In this document: one piece after another, positions 1-6,700 of the stretch
Layout of the letters: each line of letters begins with the position of its first letter
How positions within the stretch are numbered: position 1 is the stretch's first letter
Assembly: GCA_900546355.1 (NCBI GenBank)
Contig: URCM01000047.1
Span: forward strand, 1 to 22,560
DNA length: 22,560 bases
Direction of reading: 5' to 3'
Source: an uncultured Bacteroides sp.
GTDB taxonomy: Bacteria; Bacteroidota; Bacteroidia; Bacteroidales; Bacteroidaceae
Made by a program: the position numbers and the translations under genes
Notes under the pieces: generated by a model
Databases searched by the model: none
What the model was told of the DNA's origin: nothing
What the model saw: only the letters and a program-made list of their open reading frames with translations

Positions 1-16
1 TTGTGTCTCTGTGTTC
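1..16. repeat. Edge of a CTCTGTGTC-family intergenic repeat
   Basis: The first 16 bases (TTGTGTCTCTGTGTTC) are the exact reverse complement of 1826-1841, which lies in the hairpin repeat upstream of the DUF1893 gene. The rest of this copy would lie to the left of the window, so only its end is visible. No function is evident. Confidence 0.55.
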
Positions 17-124
17 CATTCCATTTTTCGCAAACCAATTTTGTTCTACTATAAATTTATAGCCGATGGAACATACGTGCATCTTTTTGAAACGTACGTG
101 AACGGAAGTTTGAAAATAAATGCC

Positions 125-132
125 TATATTTG
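125..132 (+). promoter_or_regulatory. Candidate -7 element for the lipoprotein gene
   Basis: TATATTTG fits the Bacteroidota -7 consensus TAnnTTTG and lies 33 bases before the first ATG at 166. No TTTG box stands at the expected 19-21 base spacing, so this is a single-element prediction. Confidence 0.45.
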
Positions 133-165
133 TTGATAGTTAATCAATGTTTGACCCGCTAAAGA

Positions 166-612
166 ATGCTTATGAAACATTTTTTATTCTACCTGATTGC
201 ATTAACCGTATGCTTGCCGTTCGCCTCGTGCAGCGATGAATTTGTAGAATTGCCGTATGCATACGATGAAATCAGTTACAGACGTGGTTATGACCTTGAC
301 ATACCTTTAAACACCATAACTTACATTGAGAATCAAGCTGAATTCGACCGGCTTTTTGCTGATGAAAAGACAAAGCCTGAAGCAAACGTACCATTCTCGG
401 ACGGTGTGCTGGCGGTGGTAAAGGGCATGGCAAATGGAGGGATTGTGGATTTACAAAAAAATCTGATTCAATCGGATGACGGTTATCACTTATCTATCCG
501 GATTCGGACAGATTTCACCGATATTATGGAGACTTGGTATGTCGCCTACGTCATTCCGAAAGAATATGCAGGCAAAATCGATTTGGATATAGAATATACA
601 TCTAAACCATAA
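166..612 (+). CDS. Small secreted lipoprotein, function unknown
   Basis: A 148-residue protein with a short basic N-terminus, a hydrophobic stretch at about residues 5-18 and a lipobox ending at Cys22 (FASC), followed by SDEF. Acidic residues just after the lipid-bearing Cys are the known Bacteroidetes signal for export to the cell surface, so a surface lipoprotein is likely. The body has the order helix-like segment (NQAEFDRLF), short strand (GVLAVVKG), then a strand-rich C-terminal half. This is weakly reminiscent of the C-terminal domain of PrcB, but I cannot confirm it. A second ATG at 172 would remove only two residues. It stands alone, with a candidate -7 element at 125-132 and a strong hairpin terminator directly after the stop. 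Confidence 0.75.
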   Translation: MLMKHFLFYLIALTVCLPFASCSDEFVELPYAYDEISYRRGYDLDIPLNTITYIENQAEFDRLFADEKTKPEANVPFSDGVLAVVKGMANGGIVDLQKNLIQSDDGYHLSIRIRTDFTDIMETWYVAYVIPKEYAGKIDLDIEYTSKP

Positions 613-618
613 CAGCAT

Positions 619-669
619 AAGGCTGCCTCAAATTAAAAATCGATTTTCAATTTGAGACAGCCTTTTTTC
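619..669. terminator. Strong hairpin terminator between convergent genes
   Basis: Arms 619-634 and 649-664 pair over 16 positions with one mismatch (626/657). The inner segment is itself self-complementary (AAAATCGATTTT, 636-647), so the hairpin can close almost to its tip. A run of T (663-668) follows on the + strand, and an A run precedes it, so it can act in both directions for the lipoprotein gene (+) and the small ORF at 707-928 (-). Confidence 0.85.
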
Positions 670-706
670 CATCTGATTCTTTTTAATAAGAATAATCTAC
701 AGCTTC

Positions 707-928
707 CTAATCTGATAATAATTTTCTAGCAAACCCCCAAAAAGGATATTTCAGAAACAAGAAATGCCCTTTGAATAATCCCCTCTTCTTTATATAAACC
801 ATATCTATAATTGGCTTATAAATTAATATATAAATAACAATTGCAGGAATCGTAAATTTAAGGATATAACCAAAAACAATCATCAATATAGCACCTAAAA
901 TTATCCAAAAACAATAAGTTCTCTTCAT
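707..928 (-). CDS. Small two-helix membrane protein, function unknown
   Basis: A 73-residue protein with two closely spaced hydrophobic segments (about residues 7-23 and 26-43), followed by a basic tail (IKKRGLFKGHFLFLKYPFWGFARK). Its ATG lies 5 bases after the stop of the upstream ORF (934-1254), so the two are probably co-transcribed. Size and membrane character would suit an immunity or accessory protein for the upstream peptide, but that is inference from context. I do not recognise a family. The region is more AT-rich than the long genes nearby. Confidence 0.55.
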   Translation of the reverse strand: MKRTYCFWIILGAILMIVFGYILKFTIPAIVIYILIYKPIIDMVYIKKRGLFKGHFLFLKYPFWGFARKLLSD

Positions 929-933
929 ATAAA

Positions 934-1254
934 TCAGTAATTTTTATAGGCGCAAACAGCGGCTATAGCTACGGCTGTTTGTGGAATGAACGCTGTTTCC
1001 ACAAATAGTACAACACTTGCCCAACCTTTATTTGAATATGCATCTGTCATACAATCCATTGTATCCTGTCCCCAACTTCTAGATAAAACTTTGGGCCAAA
1101 AAGATTTTCCCGCATCACCTGTCGGGCAATCATAACTAAATACATAACCATAATCCATCTCTTCCACATCCGTATAAAGGATTAATAATTCTTTTCCTTT
1201 TTCATAATTGCATTTGTATTTTATATTTAACGAGACAAATATATACATTATCAC
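934..1254 (-). CDS. Small protein with Cys-framed hydrophobic C-terminus; possible bacteriocin-like peptide
   Basis: A 106-residue frame opened by GTG at 1254; an ATG two codons later (1248) is an equally likely start. The C-terminal ~40 residues stand out: Cys68, then a small polar stretch (DAYSNKGW), then an Ala/Val/Ile-rich hydrophobic run (VVLFVETAF, TAVAIAAV) closed by Cys101 and a KNY end. A Cys-bounded amphipathic peptide of this size resembles pore-forming peptide bacteriocins, but no leader with a clear double-Gly site is visible and I cannot name a family. It may instead be the 3' remnant of a longer gene, since upstream frames are closed by stops. It is followed after 5 bases by the two-helix membrane protein at 707-928. 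Confidence 0.45.
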   Translation of the reverse strand: MIMYIFVSLNIKYKCNYEKGKELLILYTDVEEMDYGYVFSYDCPTGDAGKSFWPKVLSRSWGQDTMDCMTDAYSNKGWASVVLFVETAFIPQTAVAIAAVCAYKNY

Positions 1255-1372
1255 GAGAACGACATGCTCTACAGAAAAAAAAGAAAAGAATTACACGAAT
1301 ATATTAACATATATCAACCATTAAAAGCAAAACATATACATTTTGCTACACCTTAAACTGATAGGATTGCAG

Positions 1373-1813
1373 TTAGTAGACAGGGTTGATACTATGTGCC
1401 GTAACGAAGTCGGCTATAATCCGATAAAGCCGTTGCAGGTCGGTTTCTTCCCCGCACGCCGTTTCCAGCGGACAATATCCGGTGTGCTGGCGGTTGATGA
1501 TGTGGGGCACTTCCTTATTGAAGGAGAGCTTCACGCCATATTGCTCAAACAACCTGCGGGCAGGGGTGCTGACTACATCGGTATATACTTCCGCCATTCC
1601 GCCCAATATCATCAGGGCGGCGGCTCCTTTGCCTACCACCTTATCGGCTATCACGGCTCCTTGCATGAAAGCGGGGTCGTTATTATATAAGGTATAGAGG
1701 TCGGCTACGCCACGTTGCGTAAACGTACGCGTCTCGCCGTGATTGGCGATGACGCACGAATAACCTCCTTCGTGGAGGAGGGAAATCAGGGAGGGTAAGG
1801 GATTGCTGTTCAT
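1373..1813 (-). CDS. DUF1893 domain protein
   Basis: A 146-residue soluble protein with hallmarks I associate with DUF1893: an N-terminal helix then GGYSCVIANHGE, a GVADLYTLY motif, the strongly conserved-looking VIADKVVGKGAAALM, and late on INRQHTGYCPLETA. The family has no established biochemical role that I know of; the Lys/Gly-rich motif and late Cys recall deaminase-like folds, which is only an impression. I start at the ATG at 1813: the frame extends to a GTG at 1831, but that codon lies inside the hairpin repeat at 1829-1889. It follows the aldo/keto reductase by 84 bases on the same strand, with the hairpin between, so co-transcription is uncertain. Confidence 0.8.
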   Translation of the reverse strand: MNSNPLPSLISLLHEGGYSCVIANHGETRTFTQRGVADLYTLYNNDPAFMQGAVIADKVVGKGAAALMILGGMAEVYTDVVSTPARRLFEQYGVKLSFNKEVPHIINRQHTGYCPLETACGEETDLQRLYRIIADFVTAHSINPVY

Positions 1814-1828
1814 CTTTTTTATATTGAA

Positions 1829-1889
1829 CACAGAGACACAAAGACACAGAGCTTTTTTATTTATTCCTCTGTGTCTCCGTGCCTCTGTG
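1829..1889. repeat. Inverted repeat of CTCTGTGTC type (hairpin)
   Basis: Arms 1829-1851 and 1867-1889 match at 20 of 23 positions, enclosing a T-rich 15-base loop. In RNA this is a long stem with a few wobble or mismatched pairs. It sits between the aldo/keto reductase stop and the DUF1893 start. Part of the left arm (1826-1841) recurs inverted at 1-16, so it belongs to a dispersed family. It could attenuate read-through, but no T run follows the stem on the minus strand. Confidence 0.7.
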
Positions 1890-1897
1890 TTTTAAAA

Positions 1898-3274
1898 TTA
1901 CAAGGTTTCTTGCTTCAGTTTCTCTACGTATTGGTCGATGCGCTGCATTTCATGCGGGATATTGATGTATTGCGGGCAGTGCGGATTGCATTGCTCACAC
2001 CCGATGCAGTGGGATGCCTGACGTAACTTTGGCACGCTGCGGTCGTATCCTATCAGGAAAGCACGGCGGGCTTCGGCATAATTGGGGTCGAGCTTGCTTT
2101 GCGGTATATTGCCTTCGTTCACACACTTATTGTAATGCAGCAATACGCCGGGGATGTCGATGCCGTAAGGACAGGGCATACAGTACTGGCAATTATTACA
2201 CGGAACAGTGGGATACTGGCGCATCAGTTCGGCGGTATCCAGCAGGAATTGGTTTTCTTCCTCGGTAAGCGGCACCAAAGGTGAATAAGTGCGGATGTTG
2301 TCTTGCAGGTGTTCCATGTAAGTCATGCCGCTCAATACGGTAAGTACCATCGGCGGCGTGCCCGCAAAGCGGAACGCCCACGAAGCGACACTTCCTTCGG
2401 GATTGAGCGTCTTCAGACGTGCCACGATATGTTCGGGCACTTTCGACAGACGTCCTCCTTGCAGCGGCTCCATGATAACCATCGGAATGTTGCGTTTGGC
2501 TATTTCGGCATACAGGTAATCGGCGTTGACGTTTCCCGGAGTGGCATGCAGCCAGTCGGAGTAGTTCAGCTGGATTTGGATAAAGTCCCAGTGCACCTGT
2601 TCGTGGTACGCCAATATGCGGTCGAACTCTTCCTTGCTCCCGTGGAACGACCAGCCCAAGTGACGGATGCGTCCTGCTTCGCGCTCCTTTATCAAGTAAT
2701 CGAGCAAGCCGTTATCGATAAAACGGGTCTGGAAACTCCGCTTGCCCGTATTCCCTAATGAGTGAAGCAGGTAGTAATCGATGTAATCCACCTGCAGTTT
2801 TTTCATCGAATCGTGATACATCTGTATGCTCGACTGCAAGTCGGAACGGTCGAAGTTCGACATCTTGGTGGCAATAAAGAATTTTTCCCTCGGATGCCGC
2901 TTCAAAGCAATTCCTGTAGAAGTTTCCGACCATCCTTGCACATACACGGGCGCGGTATCGAAATAGTTCACACCGTGCTCGATGGCATAGTCTATCAAGC
3001 GGTTCACTTGTTCCTGGTCGATGACATTCCCTCCCTTTTCGGGTGCGGGAAGCGTAGGCCAGCGCATACATCCGTAGCCCAAGATAGATACCTGGTCGGG
3101 CGAGGGCGGGAAGTTGCGGTAAGTCATCTTGCCGGTCGGCACAGGACCTTCGGCAGTCGTTTCGGTTGATTCTTTGGGGGAGCATCCCGACAGGGCTACG
3201 GCAGTACCGGCGGTACTGATGCCGACTATCTTCAGGAAGTCCCTGCGGTTCATGCGGTTATCTTGTTTATCCAT
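1898..3274 (-). CDS. Tat-exported aldo/keto reductase with C-terminal [4Fe-4S] ferredoxin domain
   Basis: A 458-residue protein. Residues 8-31 form a twin-arginine signal (R10-R11-D-F-L-K) ending in a lipobox at Cys31 (LSGC), so it should be folded in the cytoplasm, exported by Tat and lipid-anchored. Residues ~50-350 are an aldo/keto reductase barrel with the catalytic set visible: Asp106 (FDTAPVY), Tyr111, Lys137 (IATK) and His171 (LLHS). Residues ~355-440 add two Cys clusters (C359/362/365/368 and C423/426/429/433), as in ferredoxin-tailed reductases, suggesting electrons pass through Fe-S clusters. Substrate unknown. It lies downstream of the membrane polyferredoxin (3405-4910) on the same strand, a plausible electron donor or acceptor. 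An alternative start at Met8 (3253) would give a more compact Tat signal. Confidence 0.9.
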   Translation of the reverse strand: MDKQDNRMNRRDFLKIVGISTAGTAVALSGCSPKESTETTAEGPVPTGKMTYRNFPPSPDQVSILGYGCMRWPTLPAPEKGGNVIDQEQVNRLIDYAIEHGVNYFDTAPVYVQGWSETSTGIALKRHPREKFFIATKMSNFDRSDLQSSIQMYHDSMKKLQVDYIDYYLLHSLGNTGKRSFQTRFIDNGLLDYLIKEREAGRIRHLGWSFHGSKEEFDRILAYHEQVHWDFIQIQLNYSDWLHATPGNVNADYLYAEIAKRNIPMVIMEPLQGGRLSKVPEHIVARLKTLNPEGSVASWAFRFAGTPPMVLTVLSGMTYMEHLQDNIRTYSPLVPLTEEENQFLLDTAELMRQYPTVPCNNCQYCMPCPYGIDIPGVLLHYNKCVNEGNIPQSKLDPNYAEARRAFLIGYDRSVPKLRQASHCIGCEQCNPHCPQYINIPHEMQRIDQYVEKLKQETL

Positions 3275-3292
3275 AATTGCAAATGTGATTTG

Positions 3293-3402
3293 TAGTTGAT
3301 AATGAATAGTGAATAATTAATAGTTAATAATGAATAGTGAATAATGGATAATGGATAATGGGAAAGCCTTCATTATTAACTATTAATTATTAATTATTAA
3401 TT
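3293..3402. repeat. AT-rich TTAATAGTTAAT array forming a 22-bp perfect inverted repeat
   Basis: The gap between the polyferredoxin and aldo/keto reductase genes is filled by short AT-rich units (AATAGTGAATAAT, AATGGATAATGG, TTAATTATTAATT). Positions 3312-3333 and 3370-3391 are perfect reverse complements (22 of 22), so the transcript can fold into a long weak hairpin. The same TTAATAGTTAAT core recurs at 6674-6700 and 10277-10314. Confidence 0.75.
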
Positions 3403-3404
3403 CG

Positions 3405-4910
3405 TTAAATGATTCGGTGGACTTCGTGTCCTTCCACGTAGATGGCACTGAGCGGACGAGAGGGACACAGGTTTTCGCATGCTCCACACCCGATGCACTT
3501 CTCGGTATCTACCGCCGGAATCTTCAGCGATTCAGGGTCGGACGGGTCGGAAGGTATCATCGTAATGGCTCCCGTGGGACAATGGCGCGCACAGTTTCCG
3601 CATGCTTGCCCATCAGTGAGCGGCACGCAACGGTCTTTCACCCATACGGCATGGCCAATCTGGGTGGCAGACTTTTCTGCCTTGTCTATCAAGTGAATGG
3701 CACCCGTCGGACAGACTTCCGAGCATTTCGTGCATTCGGGACGGCAATAGCCACGTTCATACGACACGGTGGGTTGCATGAACGTATCGAGCGAAGAAGA
3801 CGGACGGAGCACTTCATTGGGGCAAACCGATACGCAAAGCTGGCAGGCGGTGCAATGTTGCTGCATATTGCGTGCGCTTTGCGAACCCGGAGGCGTAATC
3901 GGAGTCTGACGTTTCGGAGCCTGCTTGTCGATGATGTCGGCAAGTCCGCCGTCCAGTTTGATGATTTCGGCTTTCTTTACCGCCTGCGCCTTGGCTGCAG
4001 AAGCAAGCAACAACAACGAACCGGCCAGCACCTCACGCCGTCCCTTATCCTTGGGTTGCGAAGAAGGCGGTGCCGGAGCGGCTTCTTTCTTTCCGTAGGC
4101 AAAACGATAGTGGATGGCATCGTGCTTGCATTGCTCCAGACAATCGAAGCAAGCCACGCACCGGCTATGGTCTACAGCTGCATTCGGAATATCGATGCAA
4201 GCCGCCTTGCAACGACGTGCGCACAAGTTGCATTTCTTGCATTTCTCTTTATCGATTTCGATACGGAACAACGAGAGTTTAGAAATAAACCCCAACACCG
4301 TTCCTACGGGACAAATGGTATTGCAATACGTACGTCCGTTCCGCCACGCCAACGCACCTATTATGATAAAGGTAAGCACGGCAATAATGAATGTCGGGAG
4401 GCTCTTCAGCCATACCTCGGTTTCATAGAAAGCGTAGCTGTCGGCACGCTCCGCAAAATAAGCGAGCAGATTGTTTCCCCATTGGTAAACGGGAGCGAAC
4501 AGGTTGTTGGCAATTCTTCCGTATGCACTATAAGGGGCAACCAATGCGGCTATCGAAGCAAATCCGCCAAGCATCAGTGCCAAGAATACGACCAATACGC
4601 TATAGCGCAACACGTTTTTCGCTTTCGAATACGAATAAGGAAGTTTTTTTTTCGCCCGTCCTATTCGCGCCACGACGTCCTGAAAGACCCCTAATGGGCA
4701 AATGACGGAACAATAAATGCGTCCGCACACAAAAGTAAGTACTACAAGAAAAAGGACAATGCCGGCATTAAGTGCCAATATAGCCGGCAGGAACTGAATC
4801 TTAGCCATCCATCCGAACCATGCATGCAGTGTTCCGGTAAAGTCGAGAAACAAAAGCGTGATGATGCAAAAGAAAAGGAAAGCTATTACTTGTCTGATTT
4901 TTTGCAACAT
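3405..4910 (-). CDS. Membrane-bound polyferredoxin, NapH/NapG-like fusion
   Basis: A 501-residue Fe-S membrane protein. The first half has hydrophobic segments at about 8-27, 41-61, 102-125 and 171-190, two membrane-proximal Cys motifs (C62/67/71-P and C196/200-P) and two ferredoxin clusters (C224/227/230/234, C251/254/257/261), the layout of NapH/CcoG-type proteins. A linker rich in Pro/Lys leads to R291-R292 followed by a hydrophobic stretch (294-306) and ASAAKA, which looks like an internal Tat-type signal. The rest has four more [4Fe-4S] motifs (C353/356/359/363, C389/393/396/400, C428/437/440/444, C472/475/478/482), as in NapG. It probably passes electrons between the membrane quinone pool and periplasmic redox proteins such as the downstream Tat reductase; partner and direction are inferred. 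A TAATTTTG -7 element lies upstream. Confidence 0.9.
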   Translation of the reverse strand: MLQKIRQVIAFLFFCIITLLFLDFTGTLHAWFGWMAKIQFLPAILALNAGIVLFLVVLTFVCGRIYCSVICPLGVFQDVVARIGRAKKKLPYSYSKAKNVLRYSVLVVFLALMLGGFASIAALVAPYSAYGRIANNLFAPVYQWGNNLLAYFAERADSYAFYETEVWLKSLPTFIIAVLTFIIIGALAWRNGRTYCNTICPVGTVLGFISKLSLFRIEIDKEKCKKCNLCARRCKAACIDIPNAAVDHSRCVACFDCLEQCKHDAIHYRFAYGKKEAAPAPPSSQPKDKGRREVLAGSLLLLASAAKAQAVKKAEIIKLDGGLADIIDKQAPKRQTPITPPGSQSARNMQQHCTACQLCVSVCPNEVLRPSSSLDTFMQPTVSYERGYCRPECTKCSEVCPTGAIHLIDKAEKSATQIGHAVWVKDRCVPLTDGQACGNCARHCPTGAITMIPSDPSDPESLKIPAVDTEKCIGCGACENLCPSRPLSAIYVEGHEVHRII

Positions 4911-4939
4911 GATGATAAGTTTTTTATTATTTCATGTCA

Positions 4940-4947
4940 CAAAATTA
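4940..4947 (-). promoter_or_regulatory. Candidate -7 element for the polyferredoxin gene
   Basis: On the minus strand this reads TAATTTTG, matching TAnnTTTG, 29 bases upstream of the ATG at 4910. The -33 box at the expected distance is poor. Confidence 0.5.
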
Positions 4948-5054
4948 GAAGAAAATGTTTTTTATCCTATCAAGCAGATAACAAAACTTTCTAAACACCA
5001 ATAATTTATACCGTGTCTAAGTAGGCGAATCCCGATTGGAAAACGGACGCTCCA

Positions 5055-5097
5055 TAAAAGCCGGAAGGCTGGTTGAGATTTATCAACCAGCCTTCCG
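5055..5097 (-). terminator. Rho-independent terminator of tRNA-Cys
   Basis: Arms 5062-5076 and 5083-5097 form a perfect 15-bp stem with a 6-base loop, starting five bases past the tRNA 3' end in its direction of transcription. A short T run (CTTTTA) follows the stem on the minus strand. Confidence 0.85.
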
Positions 5098-5102
5098 ACT
5101 TG

Positions 5103-5174
5103 AGGTTCCTGGCGGATTCGAACCGCCGTGCACGGTTTTGCAGACCGCTGACTAAGCCACTCATCCAAGGAACC
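5103..5174 (-). tRNA. tRNA-Cys (anticodon GCA)
   Basis: The minus strand folds as a 72-nt cloverleaf: acceptor GGTTCCT/AGGAACC, anticodon stem GCGGT/ACCGT around loop CTGCAAA giving anticodon GCA, a four-base variable region, and T arm GGCGG-TTCGAAT-CCGCC. The discriminator base is U, the identity base expected for tRNA-Cys. No CCA is encoded. It has its own promoter (5217-5247) and terminator (5055-5097), so it is a single-gene unit. Confidence 0.95.
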
Positions 5175-5216
5175 TTGTTTTTGTTACCTTAGCACTTGTT
5201 TTTCTCAAATGCGTTG

Positions 5217-5247
5217 CAAAGGTATAACAAATATTTTAATATGCAAT
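5217..5247 (-). promoter_or_regulatory. tRNA-Cys promoter
   Basis: On the minus strand ATTG (5247-5244), a 19-base spacer and TACCTTTG (5224-5217) match the Bacteroidota -33/-7 layout. The -7 box ends 42 bases before the tRNA 5' end. Confidence 0.65.
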
Positions 5248-5399
5248 ACATTTCACCGTTTTTTTTGTTTTTTTCTTCGTTTCCCCAGAATTTCCCAGAA
5301 AAAGGGGCAAAGAGGCAAAAGACAAGCAGATTCATTCCCCTTCGGGTGCGATTACAAAACTTAATAAAATTGTAATGTAGCACGAAAGTTTAAGAGCTG

Positions 5400-5516
5400 A
5401 AATTTCTCCAAAAAGTTTTTTTTGTCTTGATGTCTTCGTTTTCGTGTGTGCCTTGGGCGATTTTTTAGTCCTTTGCCCCAAAACTCGTCCCAAATCAGCA
5501 CACGATAAATTCAAAA
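5400..5516 (-). repeat. Dispersed intergenic element, copy 1 (without hairpin insert)
   Basis: Read on the minus strand, this ~117-base stretch aligns closely with 21721-21891 on the plus strand: the two flanking parts (about 43 and 70 bases) differ by only a handful of substitutions. The difference is a ~58-base hairpin present in the other copy and absent here; the junction lies around 5472-5473. It abuts the hairpin at 5513-5550. No protein is encoded. Confidence 0.85.
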
Positions 5517-5553
5517 GAATCGGCCCGCAGTGATGCGTGCCGATTCTTTTTTT
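5513..5553. terminator. Hairpin terminator upstream of galE
   Basis: Arms 5513-5524 and 5539-5550 (AAAAGAATCGGC / GCCGATTCTTTT) pair perfectly over 12 bp, and T residues run to 5553. With no plus-strand gene to its left, it may insulate the divergent tRNA-Cys and galE units, or terminate a transcript of the adjoining repeat element. Confidence 0.7.
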
Positions 5554-5587
5554 ATTCCTTATCGCCTACAATCTCAATATTTTTCTT

Positions 5588-5595
5588 TAACTTTG
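5588..5595 (+). promoter_or_regulatory. galE -7 element
   Basis: TAACTTTG matches TAnnTTTG and ends 42 bases before the ATG at 5638. Starts further upstream in the same frame (5530) would lie before the promoter, which supports 5638. Confidence 0.6.
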
Positions 5596-5637
5596 CTGGA
5601 AAGAAAACTTTACTTATCTAATAACCTTTTTTACAAA

Positions 5638-6672
5638 ATGAAAGAAAGAATTTTAGTTACAGGCGGCACGGGCTACATCGGTTCGCATACCGTGGTCGAA
5701 CTCCAAAACAACGGGTATGACGTTGTTATCGTAGATAACTTGTCGAACTCTCGTTCCGACGTAGTAGACAACATCGAGAAAATCACCGGCGTGCGTCCGG
5801 CTTTCGAAGTAGTGGATTGTCTGGACTACGAGAAACTGGACGGTGTATTCACGAAGTATCCCAATATTAAAGGCATTATCCACTTTGCGGCAAGCAAGGC
5901 AGTGGGCGAATCAGTACAGAAACCGTTGTTGTATTACCGCAATAACATTGTGTCACTCATCAACTTGTTGGAACTGATGCCGAAATACAATGTAGAAGGC
6001 ATCATCTTCTCTTCTTCGTGCACCGTTTACGGCCAGCCCGACCAGCTTCCTGTAACCGAAGAAGCTCCTATCAAGAAAGCGGAATCTCCTTACGGAAACA
6101 CCAAACAAATCAACGAGGAAATCATCCGTGACACCATCGCTTCAGGTTCGCCTATCCATGCTATCTTGTTGCGCTACTTCAACCCGATTGGTGCACATCC
6201 GACAGCTCTTATCGGTGAATTGCCCAATGGAGTTCCGCAGAACCTCATCCCTTACTTGACTCAGACCGCTATCGGTATCCGTGAAAAGCTGACCGTATTC
6301 GGTGATGACTACAACACACCCGACGGTTCTTGCATCCGTGATTACATTTACGTAGTAGACTTGGCAAAGGCTCACGTAACAGCTATGCACCGCATCTTGG
6401 ACAACAAGCAGAAAGACAAAGTGGAAGTATTCAACATCGGTACCGGAAGAGGGGTTTCGGTATTGGAATTGATTCACGCTTTCGAAGCTTCTACAGGTGT
6501 GAAGTTGAACTATCAGATTGGTAAGCGCCGGGCAGGAGATATCGAACAAGTATGGGCTGATCCGACCTATGCAAACAATGAATTGGGCTGGAAAGCCGAA
6601 ACATCACTGGAAGACACCTTGCGTTCGGCATGGGATTGGCAATTGAAATTGCGTGAGAAAGGAATCCAATGA
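5638..6672 (+). CDS. galE: UDP-glucose 4-epimerase
   Basis: A 344-residue extended short-chain dehydrogenase that interconverts UDP-glucose and UDP-galactose using tightly bound NAD, in the cytoplasm; it serves the Leland pathway and sugar-nucleotide supply for glycans. Visible features: NAD-binding TGGTGYIG (8-15), IVDNLSNS after strand 2, HFAASKAVGES (82-92), FSSSCTVYG (124-132) with the catalytic Ser region, and YGNTK giving Tyr152 and Lys156 of YxxxK. RYFNPIGAHP and IRDYIYVVDLA later in the chain are typical of GalE. Length matches the family. The ATG at 5638 (MKERILVTGG) fits the fold and follows a TAACTTTG promoter. It converges with the GH31 cluster; a palindromic hairpin at 6701-6744 lies after the stop. 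Confidence 0.96.
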   Translation: MKERILVTGGTGYIGSHTVVELQNNGYDVVIVDNLSNSRSDVVDNIEKITGVRPAFEVVDCLDYEKLDGVFTKYPNIKGIIHFAASKAVGESVQKPLLYYRNNIVSLINLLELMPKYNVEGIIFSSSCTVYGQPDQLPVTEEAPIKKAESPYGNTKQINEEIIRDTIASGSPIHAILLRYFNPIGAHPTALIGELPNGVPQNLIPYLTQTAIGIREKLTVFGDDYNTPDGSCIRDYIYVVDLAKAHVTAMHRILDNKQKDKVEVFNIGTGRGVSVLELIHAFEASTGVKLNYQIGKRRAGDIEQVWADPTYANNELGWKAETSLEDTLRSAWDWQLKLREKGIQ

Positions 6673-6673
6673 T

Positions 6674-6700
6674 AAATTAATAGTTAATAATTAATAATTA
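6674..6700. repeat. AT-rich TTAATAGTTAAT array
   Basis: Short AT-only units (TTAATAGTTAATAATTAATA) directly after the galE stop, of the same family as 3293-3402 and 10277-10314. They abut the palindromic IS-terminus copy at 6701. Confidence 0.65.

Larger units (their letters stand above)
5175..5637. other. Gene-free stretch between tRNA-Cys and galE
   Basis: These 463 bases hold no convincing gene; the short minus-strand frames have no family features. They contain the tRNA-Cys promoter (5217-5247), an imperfect hairpin (5346-5383, ATTACAA/TTGTAAT with flanking GTGC/GCAC), one copy of a dispersed intergenic element (5400-5516), a strong bidirectional-looking hairpin (5513-5550) and the galE promoter (5588-5595). 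Confidence 0.75.

Noticed and set aside
1814..1831. GTG start at 1831 for the DUF1893 protein
   Set aside because: The codon lies in the dispersed hairpin repeat; the ATG at 1813 gives the usual N-terminus.
3417..4694. Long open frame on the plus strand opposite the polyferredoxin gene
   Set aside because: It mirrors a Cys-rich, codon-biased gene; its translation is Arg/His/Thr-rich with no domain-like pattern, and no promoter precedes it.
5346..5383. Imperfect hairpin GTGC-ATTACAA / TTGTAAT-GCAC as a separate regulatory element
   Set aside because: Stem is short and interrupted in AT-rich DNA, with no gene positioned to use it; noted only as part of the gene-free stretch.
5189..5514. Two small minus-strand frames between tRNA-Cys and galE
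   Set aside because: One covers the tRNA promoter and the other lies in the dispersed repeat; neither has protein-like features.
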